Assembly (NCBI GenBank): GCA_029256665.1
Contig: JAQSXN010000181.1
Location: 1-7,362, forward strand
Length of the DNA: 7,362 bases
Direction of reading: 5' to 3'
From: Paenibacillus sp.
GTDB lineage: Bacteria; Bacillota; Bacilli; Paenibacillales; Paenibacillaceae
Shown: in pieces, positions 1 through 6,266 of the stretch
Layout: every line of letters starts with the position of its first letter
Numbering within the stretch: the first letter of the stretch is position 1
Translations under genes and position numbers: made by a program
The notes under the pieces: generated by a model
Seen by the model: the letters and a program-made list of their open reading frames with translations, nothing else
Database searches by the model: none
Told to the model about the DNA's origin: nothing

Positions 1-3000
1 GACTGCTGAATATGACAATGCAACCTGCCAACGTCTCGAATACGAAGGTGAGCTGGAGCTCTTCCGATCCTTCCGTAGCGATGGTCGAGAACGGCATCGT
101 GACAGCGGTGTCTAGCGGTACGGCGGTGGTCGCCGCCCAGTCGGCGATAGATGCGGCCGTTTCGGCAACCAGCTTGATTACGGTCGTCCCGAGGACGATT
201 CAGAAGCAGTTCTATGTTGCGCCGACGGGAGACGATCTTGGGCCGGGGACGGAAGAGCAGCCTTTCCGAACCCTGTCCAGGGCGCAGCAAGCGGTTCGCG
301 ATGTCAACGACAACATGACCGGAGACGTCATCGTTTATGTAAGAGAAGGGATCTACCGGCTGGAGACAACCTGGGAGCTGGATGAGCGGGATTCCGGAAC
401 GAACGGTTATATGGCGCGTTGGATGGCTTATCCGGGAGAGCAACCCGTGTTAAGCGGGGGAAGCGTCATATCGGGATGGACGCTGCACGATCCGCAGCTC
501 GGGATCTACAAGGCCGAAGCCGGCACGGAGCTCCGGACCCGGCAGCTGTTCATTGACGGCGTCCGGGCGGTACGGGCACGAAGTCAAGCGGGATTGAAGG
601 ATGCGGTCAAAACCGCTGCGGGCTATGCCAGCGCGGACGTTCAGCTGGCCGAATATGCGCGTCCGCAGGACTTGGAGTTTGTCTACAAGGAACAGTGGAC
701 GAATCCGAGGAATGGCGTGGCGTCCGTCTCCGTTGTCGACGGCAAGGCGGAGATCCTGATGGATCAGCCGGGCTGGCAAGCCGTGACGAACAAAGGCGGC
801 ACCTCCGCAACGTATCCGGCCTATTACGAGAATGCTTACGAACTTCTCGACCATGAAGGCGAATGGTACTTAAATGAAGCTACTGGCGAGTTGTTCTACA
901 AGCCGCGGCCATGGGAGGATTTGACCGAAGCCGAGGTCGTTGCTCCGGTACTGGAGGAGCTGCTGTCGGTTAAGGGCAGCTCCGTCGATAACCGGGCTTC
1001 TTCCATCGAATTCAAGGGTCTAACGTTCGCCGATACGACGTGGCTGCGCCCTAGCAGCAATCTGGGACACGCGGACGCCCAGAACAATCATCTGCGTTAT
1101 CCCGGAGAGTCCGATAGACTTGCTCCGGCCGCCATTACGGTAGAGCGTGCTTTCATGGTGAATTTTGAACGAAACGTATTTACCCGCCTTGGCATTACCG
1201 CTCTGAAGCTGGTCGGAGGCGTGCAGGATAGTCTGATCCGAGGCAATGCCTTCTACGATATTTCCGGAAGCGCAATTAATGTGGGGGACCCCGCAACGGC
1301 GGCGGCTAACTCGAACCCGTCCGATGCGCGGCTCGTGATGCGCAACAACGATGTCATCGACAACTACATTCATGATATCGGCGTCGACTATATGTCCGCG
1401 GCGGCGATCTCCGCCGGCTTTCCGCTGGATATGGATATTCGAAATAATGAAATATTCAATGTGCCGTATAGCGGGATGCATATCGGATACGGCTGGGATA
1501 CCCGCTTCCCGAATACGCTCAGGAATATGAAGATCGAACATAATTTCATTCATGATTTTATGGGCAAAGGGATTTACGACGGCGGGGCGATCTATACGCT
1601 CGGCAATTCGGGCGGCGCCTCCGACCATTACAATCTCGTTGCGCGAAATTACATTCGCAATCAAATGAACGATTACGGGGCGCTGTACCCGGACCAAGGG
1701 AGCACCTTCTGGCATTTCGACCGGAATGTGATCGACTTGTCGGAGACGACAACGTGGCAGAGCGGTCCTCCGCGCTGGACGCTCGGCAACAGCAATAGAG
1801 ACGTCATCTTCAGCGATACGTATACGACGACGGAACGGAAGGTCAGCAATTCTCCGGTAGATGTAACGTTCGCCGGCACTCGGGTATTCCCGGATGCCGA
1901 TTGGCCCGAGGAGGCCGTCGACATTATCAACCGCTCCGGGCTGACGCAGGAGTATGCGGATGTGCGAGGATCCCATGTGGAACGAGTATCGATCCCATCG
2001 CAATTGTTGCTCCTGACAGGGGAGCAGCAGAAGTTGGACCTGCAAGCGGCCGATGGGAAGGATCGGCCGGTGCCTGCAACCGGGCTAAGAGTCTATACCG
2101 TCTTCGACAAGCCCGGCATTGCCTCCATCAATGAAGATGGCGTCATTACGGCGCTTGGCAAGGGGCATACCCGAGCTATAGTGACTGTTCTGGACGGTAC
2201 GCTGATCAGAACGCTGACGACGGATATTTACGTAGATGAACAGCTTGAACAGCTAACGATCGAAGGGGAATACGGATTATCGGAGCTGTATGTGGAACAA
2301 CGCGCTTCCAGAGCCTTGAAGCTGACAGGCATCTCCGATCAAGGGCGGACCGTGACGCTGGACGCGGCCGAATGGATCAGCAGCGAGCCGGACTGGCTCG
2401 GCGTTAGCGAGGATGGCGTGATAACGGCTCGATTAGCCGGAACCTATACGCTCGATGCAAGAGGCGCATGGCGAGGCAGAACGGTGGAGCAAAGCTTCAG
2501 CGTGAAGGTGACGGAGCCCGGCATCGCGGAGCCGTACGCGCTTCGCGCCGAGCTGGCGGACGAGGATGGCTGGCATGTGGATGAGAAGGGGCTCAAGAGG
2601 CTAAGTCCGGACGGAAGGAGCATCGAGCTCGGTTCGCCGTCTAAATTTGCGCTCTATCGGGATCGGAAGTACATGAATGAGCTGTTGGACTTTCAGACGA
2701 CGATTCATGCGACTTCCGGTTGGCCTTCCTATATATTCCGCAACCAGAATCCGGACCGGGGCATCGACGACACGACGTATATATTCACGGTCAAGCCCGA
2801 CGTACTGGAACTGCAGCGGTTTAATGCCGGCGAGCGGACCGTGATTTACGGCAATATCGCGGGATTCACGAGTCTGGCTGGAGATGCGATTCCGAATACG
2901 ATGCTGCCGCTCAATCAGCGTCATCGGATCCAACTGGGAGCCGTCAATGAGCCCGATGGCGTCCGTCTTATCGTCTTGGCGAACGGTCAGCCTATAATCG

Positions 3001-4082
3001 ACTATCTGGATACATCGGAGAGAGCGATCCGAGGCGCCGGTTACTTCGGGGTTTATGCCAGAACGGGCAGCATCACGCTTGAACAGAATGGATATCCCGA
3101 TTTGATAGCCGATGCGCCGCGACAAGCAACGGTTGGCGAGCCGATGGCGATGGGCGTGGGACTTGCGCATATCGCGGACAGCTTGCATGGCGACGTGCGG
3201 CAATTAGAGCTAACCTTGCGTTATGACCATGAGCTGTTGGACTTTGCCGGGCTTCTTCCGGCAGGAACGATTCAGGGGCAAGCGGCCGATTCGGAACCAG
3301 GCGTGCTGTCCATTCGGTTGACGCCATCGGATATCGGCGCTGACGGACAATGGGCGGAGCTCATCTGGTCGGCGCTGCAGGCCAAGGAGGACACGCGAAT
3401 CGAACTAAGCGGCGTGATCACGGATGCGGAGGGCACGATGCGCGACCTGCTGCCGATATCGGTTCCGTTAGTCCTTGCGGAAGCGCCGGCTCCGAAAGCG
3501 ACAGACAAGCCAGGCAAGCCGGTATTGTCTCATGACAATGGCCATGACACGGGGCTTAGGGACGGCAATTTTACGATTACGATGAATCAATGGTGGGGAA
3601 ACAACGGGACGGCATACAAGCTATATGAGAACGGAGCGCTGATCGATGCGCGGGCCTTAACCGACGATTCTCCAAACGCGCAGCAGGCCGCTGCCGTCTT
3701 AACCGGCAGAAGCAACGGCACTTATGTATATACTTGCGAATTAAGTAACGCCTTTGGAACGACTAGCTGCGATGCTCTAACAGTCGTTGTAGCTGACGCT
3801 TTGCCGGGTACGGCCGTTCTTTCCGGCGATAACTGGGACGGAGACGGCAATTACAAGGTGTCGATGAATATGTGGTGGGGTACGAATGCAGCCGCTTTCG
3901 AGCTCTATGAGAACGGGGAAATGGTGAAATCGCTGGCTCTGTCAGAAGCGACGCCGGATGCCCAAGCCGCGACGTTCACATTTGCAGGTAAGAATCCAGG
4001 CACATACGAATACTATGGAAAGCTGATCAATGCAGCTGGCGAAACGATAACTGCCGCGCTGACAGTGGTCGTATCGGACTAG
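1..4082 (+). CDS. Large modular secreted beta-helix glycoside hydrolase (GH141-like), 5'-truncated
   Basis: The reading frame is open to the left edge (first full codon at 3), so the ATG at 12 is internal and the true start lies upstream. Residues here are numbered from that ATG; 1356 are visible. In order: the C-terminal half of a Big_2 Ig-like domain (1-60, with VSWSSSDPSVAMVENG); a right-handed beta-helix enzyme domain (61-650); two further Big-like domains (655-742 and 743-835, each with an EDGVITA signature); a concanavalin/LamG-like sandwich (838-1026); a cohesin-like domain (1034-1157); a short Pro/Ala/Lys linker; and two tandem WWG/YENG modules (1167-1356). No transmembrane segment, sortase signal or SLH domain is seen in the visible part, so an anchor, if any, would be N-terminal. 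The likely role is an extracellular polysaccharide-active enzyme that may supply the transporter encoded downstream. Modularity is certain, family assignment likely, substrate unknown. Confidence 0.88.
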   Translation, partial: LLNMTMQPANVSNTKVSWSSSDPSVAMVENGIVTAVSSGTAVVAAQSAIDAAVSATSLITVVPRTIQKQFYVAPTGDDLGPGTEEQPFRTLSRAQQAVRDVNDNMTGDVIVYVREGIYRLETTWELDERDSGTNGYMARWMAYPGEQPVLSGGSVISGWTLHDPQLGIYKAEAGTELRTRQLFIDGVRAVRARSQAGLKDAVKTAAGYASADVQLAEYARPQDLEFVYKEQWTNPRNGVASVSVVDGKAEILMDQPGWQAVTNKGGTSATYPAYYENAYELLDHEGEWYLNEATGELFYKPRPWEDLTEAEVVAPVLEELLSVKGSSVDNRASSIEFKGLTFADTTWLRPSSNLGHADAQNNHLRYPGESDRLAPAAITVERAFMVNFERNVFTRLGITALKLVGGVQDSLIRGNAFYDISGSAINVGDPATAAANSNPSDARLVMRNNDVIDNYIHDIGVDYMSAAAISAGFPLDMDIRNNEIFNVPYSGMHIGYGWDTRFPNTLRNMKIEHNFIHDFMGKGIYDGGAIYTLGNSGGASDHYNLVARNYIRNQMNDYGALYPDQGSTFWHFDRNVIDLSETTTWQSGPPRWTLGNSNRDVIFSDTYTTTERKVSNSPVDVTFAGTRVFPDADWPEEAVDIINRSGLTQEYADVRGSHVERVSIPSQLLLLTGEQQKLDLQAADGKDRPVPATGLRVYTVFDKPGIASINEDGVITALGKGHTRAIVTVLDGTLIRTLTTDIYVDEQLEQLTIEGEYGLSELYVEQRASRALKLTGISDQGRTVTLDAAEWISSEPDWLGVSEDGVITARLAGTYTLDARGAWRGRTVEQSFSVKVTEPGIAEPYALRAELADEDGWHVDEKGLKRLSPDGRSIELGSPSKFALYRDRKYMNELLDFQTTIHATSGWPSYIFRNQNPDRGIDDTTYIFTVKPDVLELQRFNAGERTVIYGNIAGFTSLAGDAIPNTMLPLNQRHRIQLGAVNEPDGVRLIVLANGQPIIDYLDTSERAIRGAGYFGVYARTGSITLEQNGYPDLIADAPRQATVGEPMAMGVGLAHIADSLHGDVRQLELTLRYDHELLDFAGLLPAGTIQGQAADSEPGVLSIRLTPSDIGADGQWAELIWSALQAKEDTRIELSGVITDAEGTMRDLLPISVPLVLAEAPAPKATDKPGKPVLSHDNGHDTGLRDGNFTITMNQWWGNNGTAYKLYENGALIDARALTDDSPNAQQAAAVLTGRSNGTYVYTCELSNAFGTTSCDALTVVVADALPGTAVLSGDNWDGDGNYKVSMNMWWGTNAAAFELYENGEMVKSLALSEATPDAQAATFTFAGKNPGTYEYYGKLINAAGETITAALTVVVSD
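192..1961 (+). other. Right-handed parallel beta-helix catalytic-type domain (GH141-like)
   Basis: This is the presumed catalytic domain, residues 61-650 of the visible protein. It opens with FYVAPTGDD and GTEEQPFRTLSRAQQAV, followed by YVREGIYRL and AYPGEQPVLSGGSVISGW, the usual entry to bacterial beta-helix glycosidases. The insert YENAYELLDHEGEWYLN (272-288) is also typical of GH141-type proteins. From about 330 to 580 come successive helix rungs with Asn-rich turns (RNNDVIDNYIHD, IRNNEIFNV, IEHNFIHD, ARNYIRNQ, DRNVIDL). YDGGAIYTLG (Asp523) and YPDQGSTFW (Asp561) lie on consecutive rungs and are the best catalytic candidates. A WPEEAVDIINRSGL segment (631-644) closes the domain. Known GH141 members include alpha-L-fucosidase and xylanase activities, so no substrate is claimed. 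Other beta-helix families (polysaccharide lyases, GH28, GH120) fit less well. Confidence 0.72.
2523..3089 (+). other. Concanavalin/LamG-like beta-sandwich domain
   Basis: Residues 838-1026 have the alternating beta pattern of a jelly-roll module like those in LamG or DUF1080-type domains: LLDFQTTIHATSG, then TTYIFTVKPDVLELQRFN, RHRIQLGAV, VRLIVLANGQPIIDYLD and GAGYFGVYART. The late NGQPIIDYLD plus GYFGVYART pair resembles the usual end of such domains. A carbohydrate-binding or structural role is inferred. There is no obvious catalytic motif, and the assignment is by pattern only. Confidence 0.5.
3111..3482 (+). other. Cohesin-like domain
   Basis: Residues 1034-1157 match the cohesin fold pattern: an opening VGEP segment, then VRQLELTLRYDHELLDFAG (the RYDP.vLef strand of cohesins), then GVLSIRLTPSDIGADGQWAE and a closing run ending LPISVPLVLAE. 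Cohesins bind dockerin modules on partner proteins. Similar isolated domains in non-cellulosomal Firmicutes often have no known partner and may be only structural. No dockerin (duplicated Ca-binding loop) is visible in this window. Confidence 0.6.
3516..4079 (+). repeat. Two tandem WWG...YENG beta modules (ChiA N-terminal-like)
   Basis: Two Ig-like modules close the protein: copy 1 at residues 1169-1262 (3516-3797) and copy 2 at 1263-1356 (3798-4079). Their last 78 residues align without gaps, with 37 identities by my hand count. Shared landmarks are MN.WWG.N, LYENG, the PxAQ turn, GTY.Y, L.NA.G and ALTVVV.D. The pattern resembles the Ig-like module found with chitinase A and many Paenibacillus secreted enzymes, usually thought to bind or present substrate. 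Copy 1 carries Cys1242 and Cys1253; copy 2 has neither. Confidence 0.75.
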
Positions 4083-4106
4083 AAGTTATAGGAGGGAAAC
4101 GTTCTT

Positions 4107-4184
4107 ATGAAGAAATGCCTCTATGCGGGAATCGCAGAGAGGCATTTCTTCTGTCATCGGGGTGGACGAGCCTTCTTGCCGTGA
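4107..4184 (+). CDS. Possible 25-residue small ORF overlapping the terminator
   Basis: An ATG at 4107 lies 11 bases after a strong AGGAGG (4090-4095). It opens a 25-codon frame beginning MKKCLYAGIAERHF and ending in TGA at 4182-4184. Codons 2-15 coincide with the terminator hairpin. I recognise no family, and there is no membrane segment or clear signal peptide. It may be chance, a remnant of a gene start, or a leader peptide whose translation would open the hairpin. Its placement right after the enzyme stop would allow translational coupling. Real expression is unproven. Confidence 0.25.
   Translation: MKKCLYAGIAERHFFCHRGGRAFLP
4110..4150 (+). terminator. Rho-independent terminator after the enzyme gene
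   Basis: A perfect 13-bp inverted repeat has arms at 4110-4122 (AAGAAATGCCTCT) and 4138-4150 (AGAGGCATTTCTT). Inside it, TGCG (4124-4127) can pair with CGCA (4133-4136) around a 5-base loop, with one mismatch between the two stems. The T-rich end of the right arm, TTTCTT, serves as the U-tract and its A-rich partner is the left arm, so it may work in both directions. It begins 27 bases after the TAG at 4080-4082 and would separate the enzyme transcript from the transporter operon. Confidence 0.75.
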
Positions 4185-4321
4185 TCTCCGATGATGCGCA
4201 AAAAAGGTGGATAACCATGGATAACCGCCAAAAAGCGAGGATTGTGCATAGAAGAATCATGTGTATTGCTCATCATCCCGCTCCCCATGTACATTGGACT
4301 CACCGAACCACGATATGAAGC

Positions 4322-4327
4322 AGGGAG
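4322..4327 (+). promoter_or_regulatory. Ribosome binding site fixing the LplB start
   Basis: AGGGAG lies 10 bases before the ATG at 4338. The same frame stays open back to a TTG at 4242, but that start has no comparable site and would add 32 residues with no family match, so 4338 is preferred. Confidence 0.7.
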
Positions 4328-4337
4328 TTGGATACGA

Positions 4338-5309
4338 ATGTTTAACACAGACAAGGCCATGCGGCATAAGCGGGAAGCCGATGCCGATATTACCAGCCAG
4401 GCTCCCCGGCGAGCGCTGCGGAGGAGGCTGCGACAGAACTTACCCTGGATGCTAATGTTCCTTCCGGTCATTGCGTATTTCCTTATTTTTAAGTATGCGC
4501 CTATGGCGGGCTATGTCATCGCATTCAAAAATTACAATTTCACCGATGGCGTCTTTGGCAGTCCTTGGGCCGGCTTCCATAATTTCGAGATGCTGTTCAG
4601 CGACCCGTCAAGCGTAAGCACGATCCGCAACACCTTGGCGCTTAGTCTTCTAACGATTGTTGCGGGCTTTCCTTTTCCGATTATGCTTGCCGTCATGTTC
4701 AACGAAGTCCGGCGGCTCTGGTTCAAAAAAACGGTGCAGACGCTGCTGTATTTGCCGCATTTTCTTTCCTGGGTTGTCGTAGGAGGTTTGGTCGTCACGC
4801 TTTTCTCGCAGGAAACGGGAATTATCAATATGTGGCTGGAGCGGCTTACCGGTTCGACTTTTCCGTTCCTGTTTCATGAAGGCTCGTGGATTGCCGTATT
4901 TCTGGGATCGGGCATCTGGAAGGGAGCCGGATTCGGCGCGATCATCTATCTGGCGGCTTTGTCCACGATCGATCCGAGTCTATACGAGTCGACGGCTATG
5001 GACGGAGCGGGCAAGTGGAGGCAAATTTGGCATATTACGCTTCCCGGCATCCGTTCTACGATTGTACTGATGCTGATCTTGTCGATGGGCCAGATCATGG
5101 AAGTAGGCTTCGACCAGATTTTCGTGCTGCAGAATCCTACGGTGTCCGGCATAGCCGAGGTCATAAGCACTTATGTGTTTCGTGTCGGACTGCAGGGGAT
5201 GCAGTTCGGACTAACGACGGCTATGGGGCTGTTCGAGTCGTTGGTCGGTCTCATTCTTGTCGTGACGGCGAACCGAATCGCTCGCCGGTTCGATCAACAA
5301 TTATGGTAG
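4338..5309 (+). CDS. lplB: ABC transporter permease, LplB type (CUT1 sugar family)
   Basis: This 323-residue inner-membrane permease is one half of the channel for an oligosaccharide importer. The basic N-terminus (RRALRRRLRQ) leads into membrane segment 1 with FLIFKYAPMAGYVIAFKNYN, a hallmark of LplB-type permeases. About six membrane segments fall near residues 36-56, 98-120, 135-157, 183-207, 238-256 and 290-310. The cytoplasmic EAA loop that docks the ATPase is at 216-237 (YESTAMDGAGKWRQIWHITLPG, key residues Gly223 and Leu235-Pro236). Length is normal for the family, with a slightly long N-terminal tail. The next permease starts 10 bases after its stop, so the two are surely co-transcribed. 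No ATPase gene is visible; a shared MsmX-type ATPase is likely from knowledge of the family. The LplB name denotes family, not proven substrate. Confidence 0.93.
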   Translation: MFNTDKAMRHKREADADITSQAPRRALRRRLRQNLPWMLMFLPVIAYFLIFKYAPMAGYVIAFKNYNFTDGVFGSPWAGFHNFEMLFSDPSSVSTIRNTLALSLLTIVAGFPFPIMLAVMFNEVRRLWFKKTVQTLLYLPHFLSWVVVGGLVVTLFSQETGIINMWLERLTGSTFPFLFHEGSWIAVFLGSGIWKGAGFGAIIYLAALSTIDPSLYESTAMDGAGKWRQIWHITLPGIRSTIVLMLILSMGQIMEVGFDQIFVLQNPTVSGIAEVISTYVFRVGLQGMQFGLTTAMGLFESLVGLILVVTANRIARRFDQQLW

Positions 5310-5313
5310 GAGG
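5308..5313 (+). promoter_or_regulatory. Ribosome binding site deciding the LplC start
   Basis: AGGAGG overlaps the stop of the upstream permease gene (TAG at 5307-5309). An ATG at 5314 touches it with no spacer, while the ATG at 5320 has a 6-base spacer. The second is therefore the likely start. Confidence 0.8.
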
Positions 5314-5319
5314 ATGAAT

Positions 5320-6195
5320 ATGCAACCGTCAATTGGAGAAAAGTGGTTTTCTATCGGCAACTATGTGTTATTGACTATTGCGGCGTTAACTTGTCTTTTC
5401 CCGATCCTTCATATTATTTCATTGTCGCTCAGCAGCAACCAGGCTATCTTGTCGGGAAACGTAACGGTATGGCCTCGCGGATTAAACTGGGAATCCTATC
5501 GAATCTTGTTTGACGGGACGCCTATCTTGCGGTCATTAGGCAACAGTTTTTTAATTACGATAATCGGCGTGCTGTCTTCGCTTCTCTTTACCGTATTAGC
5601 CGCTTATCCGCTGTCCCGCAAAGGTTTTTTTGGCCGCAAGCCGTTTACGCTCGGAGTGGTGTTTACGATGCTGTTCACGGGCGGATTGATCCCGAGCTAC
5701 TTGGTCGTCAGCGGGCTTGGACTGGTCAACACGTATTGGGCATTGTGGCTCCCGGGATTGGTAAGCGCATTCAATATGCTGATCATGAAAAATTACTTCG
5801 AGAACTTGCCGGACGAGATCGAAGAGGCGGCGCGGATCGACGGCTGCGGCGAGTTGATGCTGCTTGGCCGGATTATTTTGCCGCTGTCGCTTCCGATGCT
5901 GGCGACCATCGCCTTGTTTTATGCCGTCGGGTACTGGAACGCGTTCCTCAGCGTGATGATTTACATCAACGATACAGCCAAGCTCAATCTGACCGTGCTG
6001 GTTCAGAATATGATCCGCAGCCAATCCATGATGCAGTTCATGACCAATGTACAGCCGGAAGACCTGCAGCATATCGCTCCGGAAGGCGTGAAGTCATCCG
6101 GCATTGTCGTAATGATCGTGCCTTTAATGCTTGTCTATCCGTTTCTGCAAAAATACTTTGTCAAGGGGGTGATGGTTGGCGCCATTAAAGGCTGA
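5320..6195 (+). CDS. lplC: ABC transporter permease, LplC/YtcP type (CUT1 sugar family)
   Basis: This 291-residue membrane protein is the second half of the import channel and pairs with the preceding permease. An early hydrophobic segment (about 15-35) is followed by an external loop with WPRGLNWESYRILFDGTP. Further membrane segments lie near 74-96, 108-131, 137-157, 187-210 and 259-276. The EAA loop sits at 163-192 (LPDEIEEAARIDGCGELM, then ILPLSLP), which is an excellent match to the family. The C-terminus QKYFVKGVMVGAIKG is the signature ending of LplC/YtcP proteins. The start at 5320 is chosen from ribosome-site spacing; an ATG two codons earlier is too close. The binding-protein gene follows 71 bases downstream. 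The gene symbol denotes family, not proven substrate. Confidence 0.93.
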   Translation: MQPSIGEKWFSIGNYVLLTIAALTCLFPILHIISLSLSSNQAILSGNVTVWPRGLNWESYRILFDGTPILRSLGNSFLITIIGVLSSLLFTVLAAYPLSRKGFFGRKPFTLGVVFTMLFTGGLIPSYLVVSGLGLVNTYWALWLPGLVSAFNMLIMKNYFENLPDEIEEAARIDGCGELMLLGRIILPLSLPMLATIALFYAVGYWNAFLSVMIYINDTAKLNLTVLVQNMIRSQSMMQFMTNVQPEDLQHIAPEGVKSSGIVVMIVPLMLVYPFLQKYFVKGVMVGAIKG

Positions 6196-6249
6196 CAATA
6201 CCCGAACGAGCAGCAGGAAATGACGATGAACATGCAGTATGAATAATAA

Positions 6250-6256
6250 AGGGAGG
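6250..6256 (+). promoter_or_regulatory. Ribosome binding site for the binding-protein gene
   Basis: AGGGAGG lies 10 bases before the ATG at 6267. An ATG at 6260 is only 3 bases away and in another frame. The start at 6267 gives a proper lipoprotein signal peptide. Confidence 0.75.
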
Positions 6257-6266
6257 TTAATGGGCG

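Noticed and set aside
1020..2045. 341-codon open frame on the minus strand inside the enzyme gene
   Set aside because: It lies antisense to the strongly conserved beta-helix region, its translation is rich in Arg/Ile with no recognisable domain, and the plus-strand frame has clear family motifs. It is a codon-bias shadow.
2601..3203. 200-codon minus-strand open frame
   Set aside because: It is antisense to the concanavalin-like and cohesin-like part of the enzyme, with no domain and no convincing ribosome site.
4094..4107. Catabolite-control (cre)-like site GGGAAACGTTCTTA
   Set aside because: It has the central AA-CG core but three mismatches to the consensus, overlaps the ribosome site and lies after the enzyme stop, so it is probably chance.
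4115..4318. 67-codon plus-strand frame across the intergenic gap
   Set aside because: Its ATG lies within the terminator arm with no spaced ribosome site, and the His/Arg-rich translation resembles nothing known.
4242..4320. Possible sigma-A promoters before the transporter operon (for example TTGCTC/TACATT with an 18-base spacer, TTGGAC/TATGAA with 14)
   Set aside because: Each has a poor -35 or wrong spacing. I would expect a promoter in this gap but cannot name one with confidence.
4242..4337. Longer LplB start at TTG 4242
   Set aside because: It would add 32 residues that do not fit the family. ATG 4338 has AGGGAG at normal spacing.
4886..5317. 143-codon plus-strand frame overlapping the LplB gene
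   Set aside because: It is an out-of-frame shadow of the permease, rich in Arg/Asp/Gly, with no membrane segments.
6196..6266. Separate promoter or terminator between LplC and the binding-protein gene
   Set aside because: The 71 bases hold no hairpin and no -35/-10 pair I can support, only the ribosome site, so the three genes look like one operon.
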